Positions 18,870 through 27,032 of a DNA stretch of 64,000 nt are shown one piece after another (positions within the stretch are counted from its first letter, which is position 1; each line of letters opens with the position of its first letter). This DNA comes from Fischerella sp. CENA71. GTDB lineage: Bacteria > Cyanobacteriota > Cyanobacteriia > Cyanobacteriales > Nostocaceae. The stretch is from positions 1 to 64,000 of the forward strand of contig JANBVI010000029.1 in the NCBI GenBank assembly GCA_024239075.1, written 5' to 3'. A program made the position numbers and the translations under genes. The notes under the pieces were generated by a model. It saw only the letters and a list, made by a program, of their open reading frames with translations. It searched no databases and was not told the origin of the DNA.

Positions 18870-18917
18870 AAATACAGGGAGTAAAAAGTATGTAAACTCA
18901 CATATCTCCCTGTATTT
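18870..18917 (-). terminator. Inverted repeat downstream of the acidic lipoprotein gene
   Basis: AAATACAGGGA (18870-18880) pairs perfectly with TCCCTGTATTT (18907-18917), with a further TATGT/ACATA pairing inside the loop. No strong T run on either strand, so terminator function is only likely. Confidence 0.5.
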
Positions 18918-18958
18918 GATAGTTTATTGGCTACTTTTAGATTTATTAGATTTAAGCT

Positions 18959-19189
18959 CTAATCATCATCGTCATCGTCATTACTATTATTGCGCCGTTG
19001 GTTATTTTCTCTGTCGTCATCATCGTCATCTGAGTCTGAGCGATTTGTGTTATTCTCTCGTTGTTCTTGGCGTTCATCTTCTGTGCCAAAGTTGCAACCA
19101 ACTAATCCCCCTGGTAATATCATTAAGCTAGCAGCAGCAAGGACACCCCAAATATCTTTTGTTCTCCAACGCTCGTTTTTTTGCAACAT
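18959..19189 (-). CDS. Small Asp-rich putative lipoprotein
   Basis: A predicted 76-residue product with basic n-region (KNERWRTKD), hydrophobic core (IWGVLAAASLMILPGG) and a lipobox LVGC, Cys at residue 32. The mature part is only 45 residues, consisting of E/R/N-rich sequence with two runs of Asp (SDSDDDDDD and a C-terminal NDDDDDD). The organisation argues for a real lipoprotein anchored in a membrane with an acidic, possibly cation-binding tail. No family recognised, and the GAT/GAC repeats could be unstable. Confidence 0.55.
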   Translation of the reverse strand: MLQKNERWRTKDIWGVLAAASLMILPGGLVGCNFGTEDERQEQRENNTNRSDSDDDDDDRENNQRRNNSNDDDDDD

Positions 19190-19473
19190 AAATTCTATGT
19201 TTTGAAACTCTGCTTATTTTTTAGGGTACTGCGAGTTGAAATCTTTAAGTTAGACAAGCCAGAGAATGGGATGCAAAAGGATAAATATTTTTGCGTAGCT
19301 ACTAAATTTAATTTTAACTTGCGTTCGCTTTCACCTTTGTGCTGAATGTCGTTTCATTCGTAAACAACTTCACGACGTTGGTCACAAACGTTACCATGTT
19401 CTTTATGGATAAAACAATTTTTGTGATTAACGTTAATTTAGTTAAGTGCAAGCTTATTTTTTAATTTATAAAT

Positions 19474-19914
19474 ATGTCTCCTAAACCTAAAGCGCCAGTT
19501 CGTCTTTTACAATCCTGTGACTGGCCGATTGAACAGTTACCAGGATTATCCCAGCAAGAAGTCTCCCAATTAAAAAACTGTGGTATTGACACCACAAAAG
19601 CACTAATTGAACAAAGCCAAACTCTCCAGGCGAAAGTGACACTCGCCAATAAACTGCAAATTCATCTTCAGTATGTCAATAAATGGGTAGCACTAGCAGA
19701 TTTAGCCCGGATTCCTAGTGTTGGTACTCAATATTGTGGCTTGTTACTTCATGCTGGTGTTGGTTCTGTAGCTTTGTTGGCGACTCTTCCCACTCACAGA
19801 TTACACAGACAAATTTTGCGTTTGCAGGTAGCGACAATGCAACGACGGGATCTATGTCCTTCTGTGGAACAAGTACAGCAGTGGATTCAGCAAGCCCAGG
19901 CTATGAGGGGATAG
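19474..19914 (+). CDS. DUF4332 (helix-hairpin-helix) domain protein
   Basis: A 146-residue protein with two helix-hairpin-helix-like units: IEQLPGLSQQEVSQLKNCGIDTTKALI (~19-45) and DLARIPSVGTQYCGLLLHAGVGSVALLA (~76-103). This is the DUF4332 pattern common in cyanobacteria. HhH units usually contact nucleic acid or protein; role unknown. Its last codons run into a GGGGATC-type repeat. Confidence 0.75.
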   Translation: MSPKPKAPVRLLQSCDWPIEQLPGLSQQEVSQLKNCGIDTTKALIEQSQTLQAKVTLANKLQIHLQYVNKWVALADLARIPSVGTQYCGLLLHAGVGSVALLATLPTHRLHRQILRLQVATMQRRDLCPSVEQVQQWIQQAQAMRG

Positions 19915-20091
19915 GGGATAGGGGATCGGGGATTGGGGAAAGGGGATCGGGGATTGTTTGAAAATGATATTTATGCATCTTAGAAAAACTATGACTTCAA
20001 AATCCCTATCCACATAAAGGTAATGGCATTATTAATTTTTTTCATATCTCATTCCCATTCCCCGATCCCCGATCCTCGATCCCCGATCCCT
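19907..20091. repeat. GGGGATC short tandem repeats in inverted arrangement
   Basis: GGGGAT/GGGGATCGGGGATT units at 19907-19957 and their reverse complement (CCCCGATCCCCGATC) at 20051-20090 flank a ~95-base spacer, so the two can form a long hairpin. They lie between two convergent genes and may end transcription from both. A further short copy is near 41600. Confidence 0.7.
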
Positions 20092-20093
20092 AA

Positions 20094-20708
20094 CTAATCC
20101 TTGGCTAATACACCATTGAGGAAAATATCAGCGAGTCCTTCCGCCATTTGCTGCATTTGTTGAGGGGAAGCATCAGGTTCCATCAGGGTATTGTGAGAAA
20201 AGCCTGCGATCGCAAACATTCCCAAGAATACTTTGGCTACCAATTTGGCATCCATTTGGCGATAAATGCCTTTATCCATGGCTGTTTGGAAAAAAGCTTC
20301 GGCAACATCGGTCATTTTATCAATTACTTCTGACTGGATGCGATCGCGCAAATCTGGATGAAATTGTGCCTCCATAAAACACACCCGCATCAAGTCGGCA
20401 CTTTTTTGCATGTTCCACATCCGGCGGCGCATTACCTGCGCCACAGCTTTATAACTGCCCATTTCACTTAATTCTGTAAGCAAATCCGTAAGAATCTCCA
20501 CCCAACCAGCAGTTGCTACCTCTACCAAAATCGCTTTTTTATTCGGAAAATGTCGAAATAGCGTTCCTTCCGCGACTCCTGCTGCTTGTGCTAGATCGCG
20601 GGTGGTGGTGCCATCAAATCCTTGAGAGGCAAACAAGCGCCGTGCAGCCTGTAAAATGCGGCCGCGGGTTTGTGCCTCTGATGGTGGAGGAGAGTTAAAA
20701 ACACGCAT
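20094..20708 (-). CDS. TetR/AcrR family transcriptional regulator
   Basis: A 204-residue regulator with a typical N-terminal HTH (TRGRILQAARRLFASQGFDGTTTRDLAQAAGVAEGTLFRHFPNKKAILVE split across residues ~13-62) and an all-helical ligand-binding C-terminal domain. It is transcribed divergently from the M16 peptidase pair, so those genes are its most likely targets. No clear palindromic operator was picked out in the ~200-base shared upstream region. Confidence 0.9.
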   Translation of the reverse strand: MRVFNSPPPSEAQTRGRILQAARRLFASQGFDGTTTRDLAQAAGVAEGTLFRHFPNKKAILVEVATAGWVEILTDLLTELSEMGSYKAVAQVMRRRMWNMQKSADLMRVCFMEAQFHPDLRDRIQSEVIDKMTDVAEAFFQTAMDKGIYRQMDAKLVAKVFLGMFAIAGFSHNTLMEPDASPQQMQQMAEGLADIFLNGVLAKD

Positions 20709-20906
20709 AACAGTTATAGTGAAATATCCGGAACAGGACTCGTAGCATTATTGTCTTACGACAAGTACAAAAAACACAGAAAGCTTAATACAAGATTAAC
20801 GCTCTACTCACAAGTAGCCGCGATTTCCGGTAACAAAACTTTACTTTTAGCTTTGCTTATGAATGATACTAATTTTAAGTTTGGGATTTTATGTTATCGA
20901 TTACGA

Positions 20907-22454
20907 ATGTTTAAACACAGACTAAATCGCCTGATTGCGATTCTGCTTTTAGCACTAACTTTATGGTGGGGATTATCACCGGAAGTTGCTTTAGCCAAAA
21001 CTCAAACTCCACCAGCCCAAAGCTCGATTCAGCCCTATCTGGATCGAGTCATGAAGCAGTTGACGGAGTTTCGCCTCGAAAATGGCATGAAGTTTATTGT
21101 CTTGGAACGTCACCAAGCGCCAGTTGTTTCTTTTCTTACTTACGCAGATGTTGGTGGTGTCGATGAACCAGATAAAAAAACTGGTGTCGCGCACTTTTTA
21201 GAACATTTAGCTTTTAAAGGTACGACTCAGATTGGTACAAAAAACTACAAAGCAGAAAAACCGCTGCTTGATAAATTGGATCAACTAGCTGTGCAAATTG
21301 AAACAGCTCAAGCTGCTGGTAAAAAAGATGAAGTGGCTAAGTTAACACGACAATTTGAGCAAGTAGAAGCACAAGCAGCAAAACTTGTTAATCCAAATGA
21401 ATTGGGACGAGTTGTGGAACAAGCAGGAGGTGTAGATTTAAATGCGAATACCTCCACAGAAGCCACTCGTTATTTTTACAGCTTTCCTGCTAACAAGTTG
21501 GAATTGTGGATGTCGCTGGAATCGGAACGTTTCCTTGAACCTGTATTCCGGGAGTTTTATAAAGAAAAAAATGTGATTTTGGAAGAACGACGGCTGCGGG
21601 TAGATAATTCTCCAATTGGATTGATGTTAGAGAAGTTTATCGATACAGCTTTCAAAGTCCATCCCTACAGGCGTCCAATTATTGGTTATGACGAAGATAT
21701 TCGCAATTTGACGCGGGAAGATGTGCAGAAGTTTTTTGACGCCTACTATGCGCCGAGTAATTTAACTATGGCTGTTGTCGGAGATGTCAACCCCAGTGAA
21801 GTCAAACGACTAGCGCAAATTTACTTTGGACGTTACAAAGCTAAACCGAAAGCTGTAGCAAAACTACCAGCAGAACCGCCACAGAAACAAACGCGGGAAG
21901 TGACAGTTAAGTTAAATTCTCAACCTTGGTATTTAGAAGGTTATCATCGCCCTGCACTTACCCATCCAGATGATGCTGTGTATGAAATTATTGGGAGTTT
22001 GCTGAGTGATGGACGGACATCACGTTTGTATAAATCTTTGGTGGAAAAACAGCAAGTAGCACTTTCAGCCCAAGGTTTTAGCGGTTTTCCCGGAGATAAG
22101 TATCCGAATTTGATCTTATTTTATGCTCTGACGGCTCCTGGTCATACTGTTGATGAAGTGGCGATCGCTTTACGCCAAGAAATTGACAAACTCAAGACTG
22201 AACCTGTGTCAGCAATAGATTTAGAACGAGTCAAAACTCAAGCGAGAGCAGAATTGTTGCGATCGCTCGATTCTAATATGGGAATGGCGCAGCAGTTGTT
22301 GGAGTATGAGGTCAAAACTGGTTCTTGGCGAAATTTATTTAAGCAGTTGGATAAATTGGAAGCTGTGAGCGCTGCGGATATTCAACGGGTAGCAAAGGCA
22401 ACTTTTATACCGGAAAATCGCACGATTGGTAAGCTGTTGTCACAACAAGGATGA
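20907..22454 (+). CDS. M16 family zinc peptidase, catalytic-type subunit, exported
   Basis: A 515-residue product. ATG 20907 is preferred over the upstream TTG 20751 and ATG 20859 because it gives a standard signal peptide (MFKHRLNRLIAILLLALTL ... ALA). The inverted zinc motif HFLEH (in GVAHFLEHLAFKGT) and the distal ligand region (NVILEERRLR) mark it as the zinc-binding M16 half. An unusual ~50-residue Lys/Gln/Ala-rich coiled insert follows the zinc motif (DKLDQLAVQIETAQAAGKKDEVAKL region). Its partner gene lies immediately downstream. Probably periplasmic peptide degradation or processing. Confidence 0.88.
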   Translation: MFKHRLNRLIAILLLALTLWWGLSPEVALAKTQTPPAQSSIQPYLDRVMKQLTEFRLENGMKFIVLERHQAPVVSFLTYADVGGVDEPDKKTGVAHFLEHLAFKGTTQIGTKNYKAEKPLLDKLDQLAVQIETAQAAGKKDEVAKLTRQFEQVEAQAAKLVNPNELGRVVEQAGGVDLNANTSTEATRYFYSFPANKLELWMSLESERFLEPVFREFYKEKNVILEERRLRVDNSPIGLMLEKFIDTAFKVHPYRRPIIGYDEDIRNLTREDVQKFFDAYYAPSNLTMAVVGDVNPSEVKRLAQIYFGRYKAKPKAVAKLPAEPPQKQTREVTVKLNSQPWYLEGYHRPALTHPDDAVYEIIGSLLSDGRTSRLYKSLVEKQQVALSAQGFSGFPGDKYPNLILFYALTAPGHTVDEVAIALRQEIDKLKTEPVSAIDLERVKTQARAELLRSLDSNMGMAQQLLEYEVKTGSWRNLFKQLDKLEAVSAADIQRVAKATFIPENRTIGKLLSQQG

Positions 22455-22474
22455 GGAAAGAAGGATGAACGAAC

Positions 22475-22510
22475 CACAAAGGACACAAAGGACACAAAGG
22501 ACACAAAGGA
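22475..22510 (+). repeat. Four perfect 9-bp repeats abutting a start codon
   Basis: CACAAAGGA is repeated exactly four times and runs straight into ATG 22511. Each unit carries an AAAGGA Shine-Dalgarno-like core, so the array places several ribosome-binding-like sites upstream of the second M16 gene. Confidence 0.85.
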
Positions 22511-24019
22511 ATGAAGAGGTATAAAAGAACAGGCAAAAAGCAGATGAAAATCCAAGGTTTTAAATTTAAGGGGTTGGTTTATGCAGTGGTTGCTGCTTTT
22601 GTCTTGGTACTTTTAACTTTTAATTTTTCTTGGGCGGCGACAGCAGCGAAACATTACACTGAGTTACAGTTTGCGCCATTACCGGAAATCAAGTTGCCGA
22701 AGTATGAGCGATATAAGTTAGATAATGGCATGGTGGTTTATTTGATGGAGAACCATGAATTGCCATTGGTGACTGGTGCGGCGATGATTGGTACTGGCGA
22801 TCGCTTTGAACCATCAGATAAAGTAGGTTTAGCTCAGATGGTAGGAACGGTAATGCGAACTGGGGGAACAAGTTCACATACGCCGGATGAGTTAAATCAG
22901 ATGTTGGAACAACGAGCCGCTTCAGTAGAAACTGATATTAGTGAAAGTAGTGGTACTGCTAATTTTGAAGCACTCAGTGAAGATGTTGAAACTGTATTGG
23001 GGTTGTTTGCTGAGATTCTGCGGGAACCAGTTTTTGCTGAAGATAAACTAGCTTTGGCAAAAACACAAGAGCGAGGTAAGATTTCCCGGCGTAATGATAG
23101 CCCAAATGATATTGCCCAACGGGAATTTAAGAAATTAGTCTATGGTAAGGACAATCCCTACGCGCGCACAACAGAGTATGCGACGCTGGATAAAATTTAT
23201 CGCCCTGATTTGGTGAAGTTTTATCAACAGTATTTTTATCCCAATAATATGATTTTGGGAATTGTGGGCGATTTTAATCCTCAAAAGATGAAATCTCTGA
23301 TTCAAGCTAAGTTTGGTGACTGGAAACCCAACCCGAATTTTACAAAACCCCAGTTACCAGAAATAGCAGCTAAAGATAGCGGTGTCTTTTTTGTGAATCA
23401 ACCACAACTGACTCAGAGTAGTATTCTGATTGGTCATTTGGGAGGACAATTTAAAAGTCCTGATTATCCAGCATTGGATGTGTTGAATGGAGTGTTAAAT
23501 GGTTTTGGTGGACGTTTGTTTAATGAAGTGCGATCGCGTCAAGGTTTAGCTTACTCTGTATATGGTTACTGGAGTCCCCGTTATGATTATCCTGGTATGT
23601 TTGTTGCTGGGGGACAAACGCGCTCTGATGCGACTGTACAATTTGTGAAGTCTTTGCAAACAGAAATTAAACGCATCCAAACTCAACCAGTCACACCTAA
23701 AGAATTGGCTTTTGCGAAGGAATCTACTCTCAATTCGTTTGTGTTCAATTTTGAAGATCCCGCCCAAACTTTATCGCGCTTGATGCGATACGAATATTAT
23801 GGTTATCCCTCTGATTTTCTCTTCCGCTACCAAAAAGCAGTAGAAGCAACTACAGCAGCTGATGTGCAAAGAGTTGCACAGAAATACTTGAAACCAGATT
23901 CTTTAGTAACTTTAGTTGTGGGTAATCAAACGGCGATTAACCCACCTTTGACACAGCTAGCTAAACAAGTCACACCAATAGATGTGACTATTCCTAAATC
24001 ACCGCAAGCACAGAGTTAG
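22511..24019 (+). CDS. M16 family peptidase-like protein, non-zinc (R/Y) subunit, exported
   Basis: A 502-residue exported M16 homologue. The region equivalent to HxxEH reads GLAQMVGTVMRTGGT, so the zinc motif is lost. The C-terminal half keeps the substrate-binding Arg/Tyr motif (NEVRSRQGLAYSVYGYW), which in two-subunit M16 enzymes is supplied by the non-catalytic chain. Signal peptide: MKIQGFKFKGLVYAVVAAFV ... SWA. The start may be ATG 22511 or ATG 22544; the latter gives a more normal signal peptide. It follows the zinc-type gene by 56 bases, forming a heterodimer-encoding operon. Confidence 0.88.
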   Translation: MKRYKRTGKKQMKIQGFKFKGLVYAVVAAFVLVLLTFNFSWAATAAKHYTELQFAPLPEIKLPKYERYKLDNGMVVYLMENHELPLVTGAAMIGTGDRFEPSDKVGLAQMVGTVMRTGGTSSHTPDELNQMLEQRAASVETDISESSGTANFEALSEDVETVLGLFAEILREPVFAEDKLALAKTQERGKISRRNDSPNDIAQREFKKLVYGKDNPYARTTEYATLDKIYRPDLVKFYQQYFYPNNMILGIVGDFNPQKMKSLIQAKFGDWKPNPNFTKPQLPEIAAKDSGVFFVNQPQLTQSSILIGHLGGQFKSPDYPALDVLNGVLNGFGGRLFNEVRSRQGLAYSVYGYWSPRYDYPGMFVAGGQTRSDATVQFVKSLQTEIKRIQTQPVTPKELAFAKESTLNSFVFNFEDPAQTLSRLMRYEYYGYPSDFLFRYQKAVEATTAADVQRVAQKYLKPDSLVTLVVGNQTAINPPLTQLAKQVTPIDVTIPKSPQAQS

Positions 24020-24073
24020 GTTGATGGTTAATACTGCTCGGATAAGACAAATAGATTGACATTTAAACCCACC

Positions 24074-24097
24074 AGAGACGCGCCATGGCGCGTCTCT
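24074..24097. repeat. Perfect 24-bp palindrome
   Basis: AGAGACGCGCCA followed directly by its reverse complement TGGCGCGTCTCT, centred on an NcoI-like CCATGG. This GCGCCATGGCGC-type palindrome is of a kind often seen dispersed between cyanobacterial genes. Confidence 0.8.
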
Positions 24098-24170
24098 ACA
24101 TGGCCCAAATTATGACGAAAAATCCTTAACCGAGAAATATTGGGTTGATGGTTAATTAAGTATGATGAGA

Positions 24171-24200
24171 ACTCGGTTGATTGATCAGCCGGGTTTTTTT
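24171..24200 (+). terminator. Rho-independent terminator after the M16 operon
   Basis: A 10-bp stem, ACTCGGTTGA (24171-24180) with TCAGCCGGGT (24185-24194, G-U pairs allowed), has a 4-nt loop and is followed by a seven-T tract. Confidence 0.8.
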
Positions 24201-24210
24201 ATTTATATAA

Positions 24211-24265
24211 GTTCGTAGTGAGGACTAAAGTCCTCAGAATAAGGACTAAAGTCTTTACTACAAAC
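24211..24265. repeat. Dispersed palindromic repeat, copy 2 (GTTCGTAGT...ACTACAAAC)
   Basis: Shares GTTCGTAGTgAGGACTaaAGTCCT and the closing ACTACAAAC with the copy at 3731-3786, with a second AGGACTAAAGTC element in the middle. It is hairpin-forming and lies just past a terminator. Confidence 0.75.
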
Positions 24266-24392
24266 GAAAAATGAGAATTATGTGTGAGCAGTATAAATTT
24301 TTTTGTCTTAATAGCTAAGTAAAAGACATGATTTAACAATATTTAACATATATAATAAGTAAATATATTAACAAATATATTGCATCTACTAT

Positions 24393-24647
24393 ATGGATTA
24401 TTTGACTATTTTAGGCTTAGTTGCTGCCACGCTAACCACGAGTGCATTCTTTCCACAAATGCTGAAAACTTGGCAATCAAAATCAGCAAAAGATGTTTCT
24501 TACACGATGGTAATTACTTTTATTATTGGTGTTTTTTTATGGTTAATATATGGAATTTATCGTCAGGATTTAGCAATTATTTTAGCTAACTTGATCACTT
24601 TAATTTTTAACCTGATAATTTTATGGCTTAAAATTAAATATAGATAA
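24393..24647 (+). CDS. SemiSWEET family sugar transporter (PQ-loop)
   Basis: An 84-residue protein of three membrane helices: ~4-24 (LTILGLVAATLTTSAFFPQ), ~37-57 (YTMVITFIIGVFLWLIYGIY) and ~61-80. The PQ motif (FFPQMLKTW) and KSAKDVS are diagnostic for bacterial SemiSWEETs, which dimerise to form a sugar facilitator. Full length for the family. Confidence 0.92.
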   Translation: MDYLTILGLVAATLTTSAFFPQMLKTWQSKSAKDVSYTMVITFIIGVFLWLIYGIYRQDLAIILANLITLIFNLIILWLKIKYR

Positions 24648-24673
24648 ACATTATCTTTCTGAAATTATTACCT

Positions 24674-26317
24674 GTGACATCATCTGTTTTTTCTGCCGAA
24701 CGCCTTTTATTTACACCTGTTACTCCTGAAACTAACGCGATTTCGACAATCTTTGCCTTTCCCAATGAGTACACGGTAGGTATCACTAGCCTTGGCTATC
24801 AAATAGTATGGGCGACTTTGGCTATGCGTGCAGATGTGCAGGTAAGCCGCCTGTTTACTGATATGCATGAATCACTTCCCAGAGAACCAGAATTACTCGG
24901 CTTTTCTGTGTCTTGGGAGTTGGATTATGTGAATATTTTGAATTTACTAGAATTTTTAGAAATTCCGATCCGCACAGCTAATCGTGATAATCATCATCCC
25001 ATAGTTTTTGGTGGTGGGCCTGTCCTCACAGCTAACCCAGAACCTTTTGCAGATTTTTTTGATGTCATTCTTTTGGGGGATGGCGAAAATCTGCTTGGTA
25101 ATTTTATTGATGCTTACCAAACTGTGAGAAATGCTAATCGGCAAACTCAACTAAAAGCACTAGCACAAGTACCAGGAATTTATGTTCCGAGTTTGTATAC
25201 AGTAGAATATCATGATGTTGATGCTGGAATTAAATCAATTCATCCTATTGCATCAGAAATTCCAGATGTAGTCCAAAAGCAAACTTATCGTGGCAATATT
25301 TTATCAGCTTCTACTGTAGTCACTCAAAAGGCTGCTTGGGAAAATATTTATATGGTAGAAGTGGTGAGAAGTTGTCCAGAAATGTGTCGTTTCTGTTTGG
25401 CAAGTTATCTCACTTTACCTTTTAGAACTGCGAGTATTGAAGAGTCATTAATTCCAGCAATTGAGAAAGGTTTAGCTGTGACAAATCGGCTGGGATTATT
25501 GGGTGCTTCAGTGACTCAACATCCTGAGTTTGAGAATTTATTAGATTATATTAGTCATCCAAAATACGATGATGTGCGGTTGAGTATTGCTTCGGTGCGA
25601 ACTAATACTGTCACGGTACAATTAGCACAAACTTTGGCGAAACGAGATACTAAATCTTTGACTATTGCTGTAGAAAGTGGTTCGGAAAAATTACGGCAAA
25701 TTATTAATAAAAAGCTAGAGAATGATGAGATTATCCAAGCAGCAATCAATGCTAAAGCTGGAGGATTAACAGGTTTAAAACTTTACGGGATGGTGGGAAT
25801 TCCTGGTGAGGAACCAGAGGATTTAGACGCTACTGTCACAATGATGCGTGAAATCAAAAAAGCTGCTCCTGGTTTACGCTTAACCTTGGGATGCAGTACC
25901 TTTGTACCCAAGTCGCATACACCATTTCAATGGTTTGGGGTAAATCGTCAAGCAGAAAAACGCTTACAGTTGTTACAAAAACAGCTCAAACCCCAAGGGA
26001 TAGATTTTCGCCCGGAAAGTTACAATTGGTCTATAATTCAAGCTTTGATATCGAGAGGCGATCGCAGATTATCACACTTGCTAGAACTGACTCGCAACTT
26101 TGGGGATTCTCTGGGTAGCTACAAACGTGCTTTTAAGGAACTGAGAGGAAAACTACCTGAGTTAGATTTTTATGTTTATGCTAACTGGTCAAGTGAGCAA
26201 GTCTTACCTTGGGATCATTTGCATGGTCCATTACCACAGTCTACCCTACAAAAGCATCTAGCAGCAGCCACAAGTCAGTTTAAACCATCCGAGCAATTGC
26301 TAATTGCTAATGGTTAA
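24674..26317 (+). CDS. Radical SAM protein with N-terminal B12-binding-like domain
   Basis: A 547-residue protein. The N-terminal ~200 residues have the cobalamin-binding-domain-like pattern (LGFSVSWELDYVNILNLLE ... PIVFGGGPVLTANPEPF ... ILLGDGE). The radical-SAM core carries the [4Fe-4S] motif CPEMCRFC (CX3CX2C) in VRSCPEMCRFCLASY. It resembles the YgiQ/TIGR03960-like class widespread in cyanobacteria. Start is GTG 24674 without a strong ribosome site. Substrate unknown. Confidence 0.85.
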   Translation: MTSSVFSAERLLFTPVTPETNAISTIFAFPNEYTVGITSLGYQIVWATLAMRADVQVSRLFTDMHESLPREPELLGFSVSWELDYVNILNLLEFLEIPIRTANRDNHHPIVFGGGPVLTANPEPFADFFDVILLGDGENLLGNFIDAYQTVRNANRQTQLKALAQVPGIYVPSLYTVEYHDVDAGIKSIHPIASEIPDVVQKQTYRGNILSASTVVTQKAAWENIYMVEVVRSCPEMCRFCLASYLTLPFRTASIEESLIPAIEKGLAVTNRLGLLGASVTQHPEFENLLDYISHPKYDDVRLSIASVRTNTVTVQLAQTLAKRDTKSLTIAVESGSEKLRQIINKKLENDEIIQAAINAKAGGLTGLKLYGMVGIPGEEPEDLDATVTMMREIKKAAPGLRLTLGCSTFVPKSHTPFQWFGVNRQAEKRLQLLQKQLKPQGIDFRPESYNWSIIQALISRGDRRLSHLLELTRNFGDSLGSYKRAFKELRGKLPELDFYVYANWSSEQVLPWDHLHGPLPQSTLQKHLAAATSQFKPSEQLLIANG

Positions 26318-26370
26318 TGATAAGTAAATTATTCATTGGCAATTAGTAATCCAAAATCTAAAATTAATAG

Positions 26371-26559
26371 ATGCAAACTACAGCAGAGTTTTATTGTGCT
26401 TATTGTGGGGAAACAAATCTGACCTTTGTTGACTTGAGTGGAGGTGGACAACAATCTTATGTCGAAGATTGTCAGGTTTGCTGTCGTCCCAATATTTTAT
26501 ATATCCGTGTTGATGAAGAGACTCTGGATATTGAAATTGATACTGAATATGAAGGGTGA
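26371..26559 (+). CDS. CPXCG-motif cysteine-rich protein
   Basis: A 62-residue zinc-ribbon-like protein with YCAYCGE near the N terminus and DCQVCCRPN in the middle (two Cys pairs), followed by an acidic tail (DEETLDIEID). Matches the small CPXCG family; function unknown. Followed 17 bases later by an SRPBCC gene. Confidence 0.88.
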   Translation: MQTTAEFYCAYCGETNLTFVDLSGGGQQSYVEDCQVCCRPNILYIRVDEETLDIEIDTEYEG

Positions 26560-26576
26560 ATTTGAGGTTGTTCTCA

Positions 26577-27032
26577 ATGCTAGACTTTAAGTACTCCTCA
26601 GTAATTAATGCACCTGTAGAGGTTGTGTGGCGATTTCATGAAAGACCGGATGTTTTACAAATGCTAACTCCACCTTGGCAACCCATGCAAGTCATGCGTC
26701 GCGAAGGAGGGTTGGGTGTGGGTGCTGTCACGGAATTTCGCCTGTTTTTGGGGCCATTACCTTTACGTTGGTTGGCGCGTCATACCGAATACGAAGAATA
26801 TCATTTGTTTACCGATGAACAAATATCCGGCCCCTTTGAGTATTGGGTACACCGACATCTATTTGAACCCGAAAATGGTAAAACTAGGTTGACTGATGAA
26901 ATTTCTTTTTCTTTACCTGGTGGATCTCCAGTCGAATTTTTGGGTGGTTGGTTAGTCAATGTGCAACTAGAAGCAATGTTTCGTTATCGCCATCACATTA
27001 CTCAACGCGAATGTGAGTCATTAAGGATTTAA
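26577..27032 (+). CDS. SRPBCC (START-like) family protein
   Basis: A 151-residue ligand-binding-fold protein: FKYSSVINAPVEVVWRFHERPDVLQMLTPPW is the typical SRPBCC opening, and RLTDEISFSLPGG the central strand. ATG 26577 is preferred (GAGG with a 9-base spacer) over GTG 26556, which would overlap the upstream stop. Cyanobacterial members are related to cyclase/dehydrase-type proteins. The last 12 bases overlap, tail to tail, the end of the CHAT gene. Confidence 0.85.
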   Translation: MLDFKYSSVINAPVEVVWRFHERPDVLQMLTPPWQPMQVMRREGGLGVGAVTEFRLFLGPLPLRWLARHTEYEEYHLFTDEQISGPFEYWVHRHLFEPENGKTRLTDEISFSLPGGSPVEFLGGWLVNVQLEAMFRYRHHITQRECESLRI

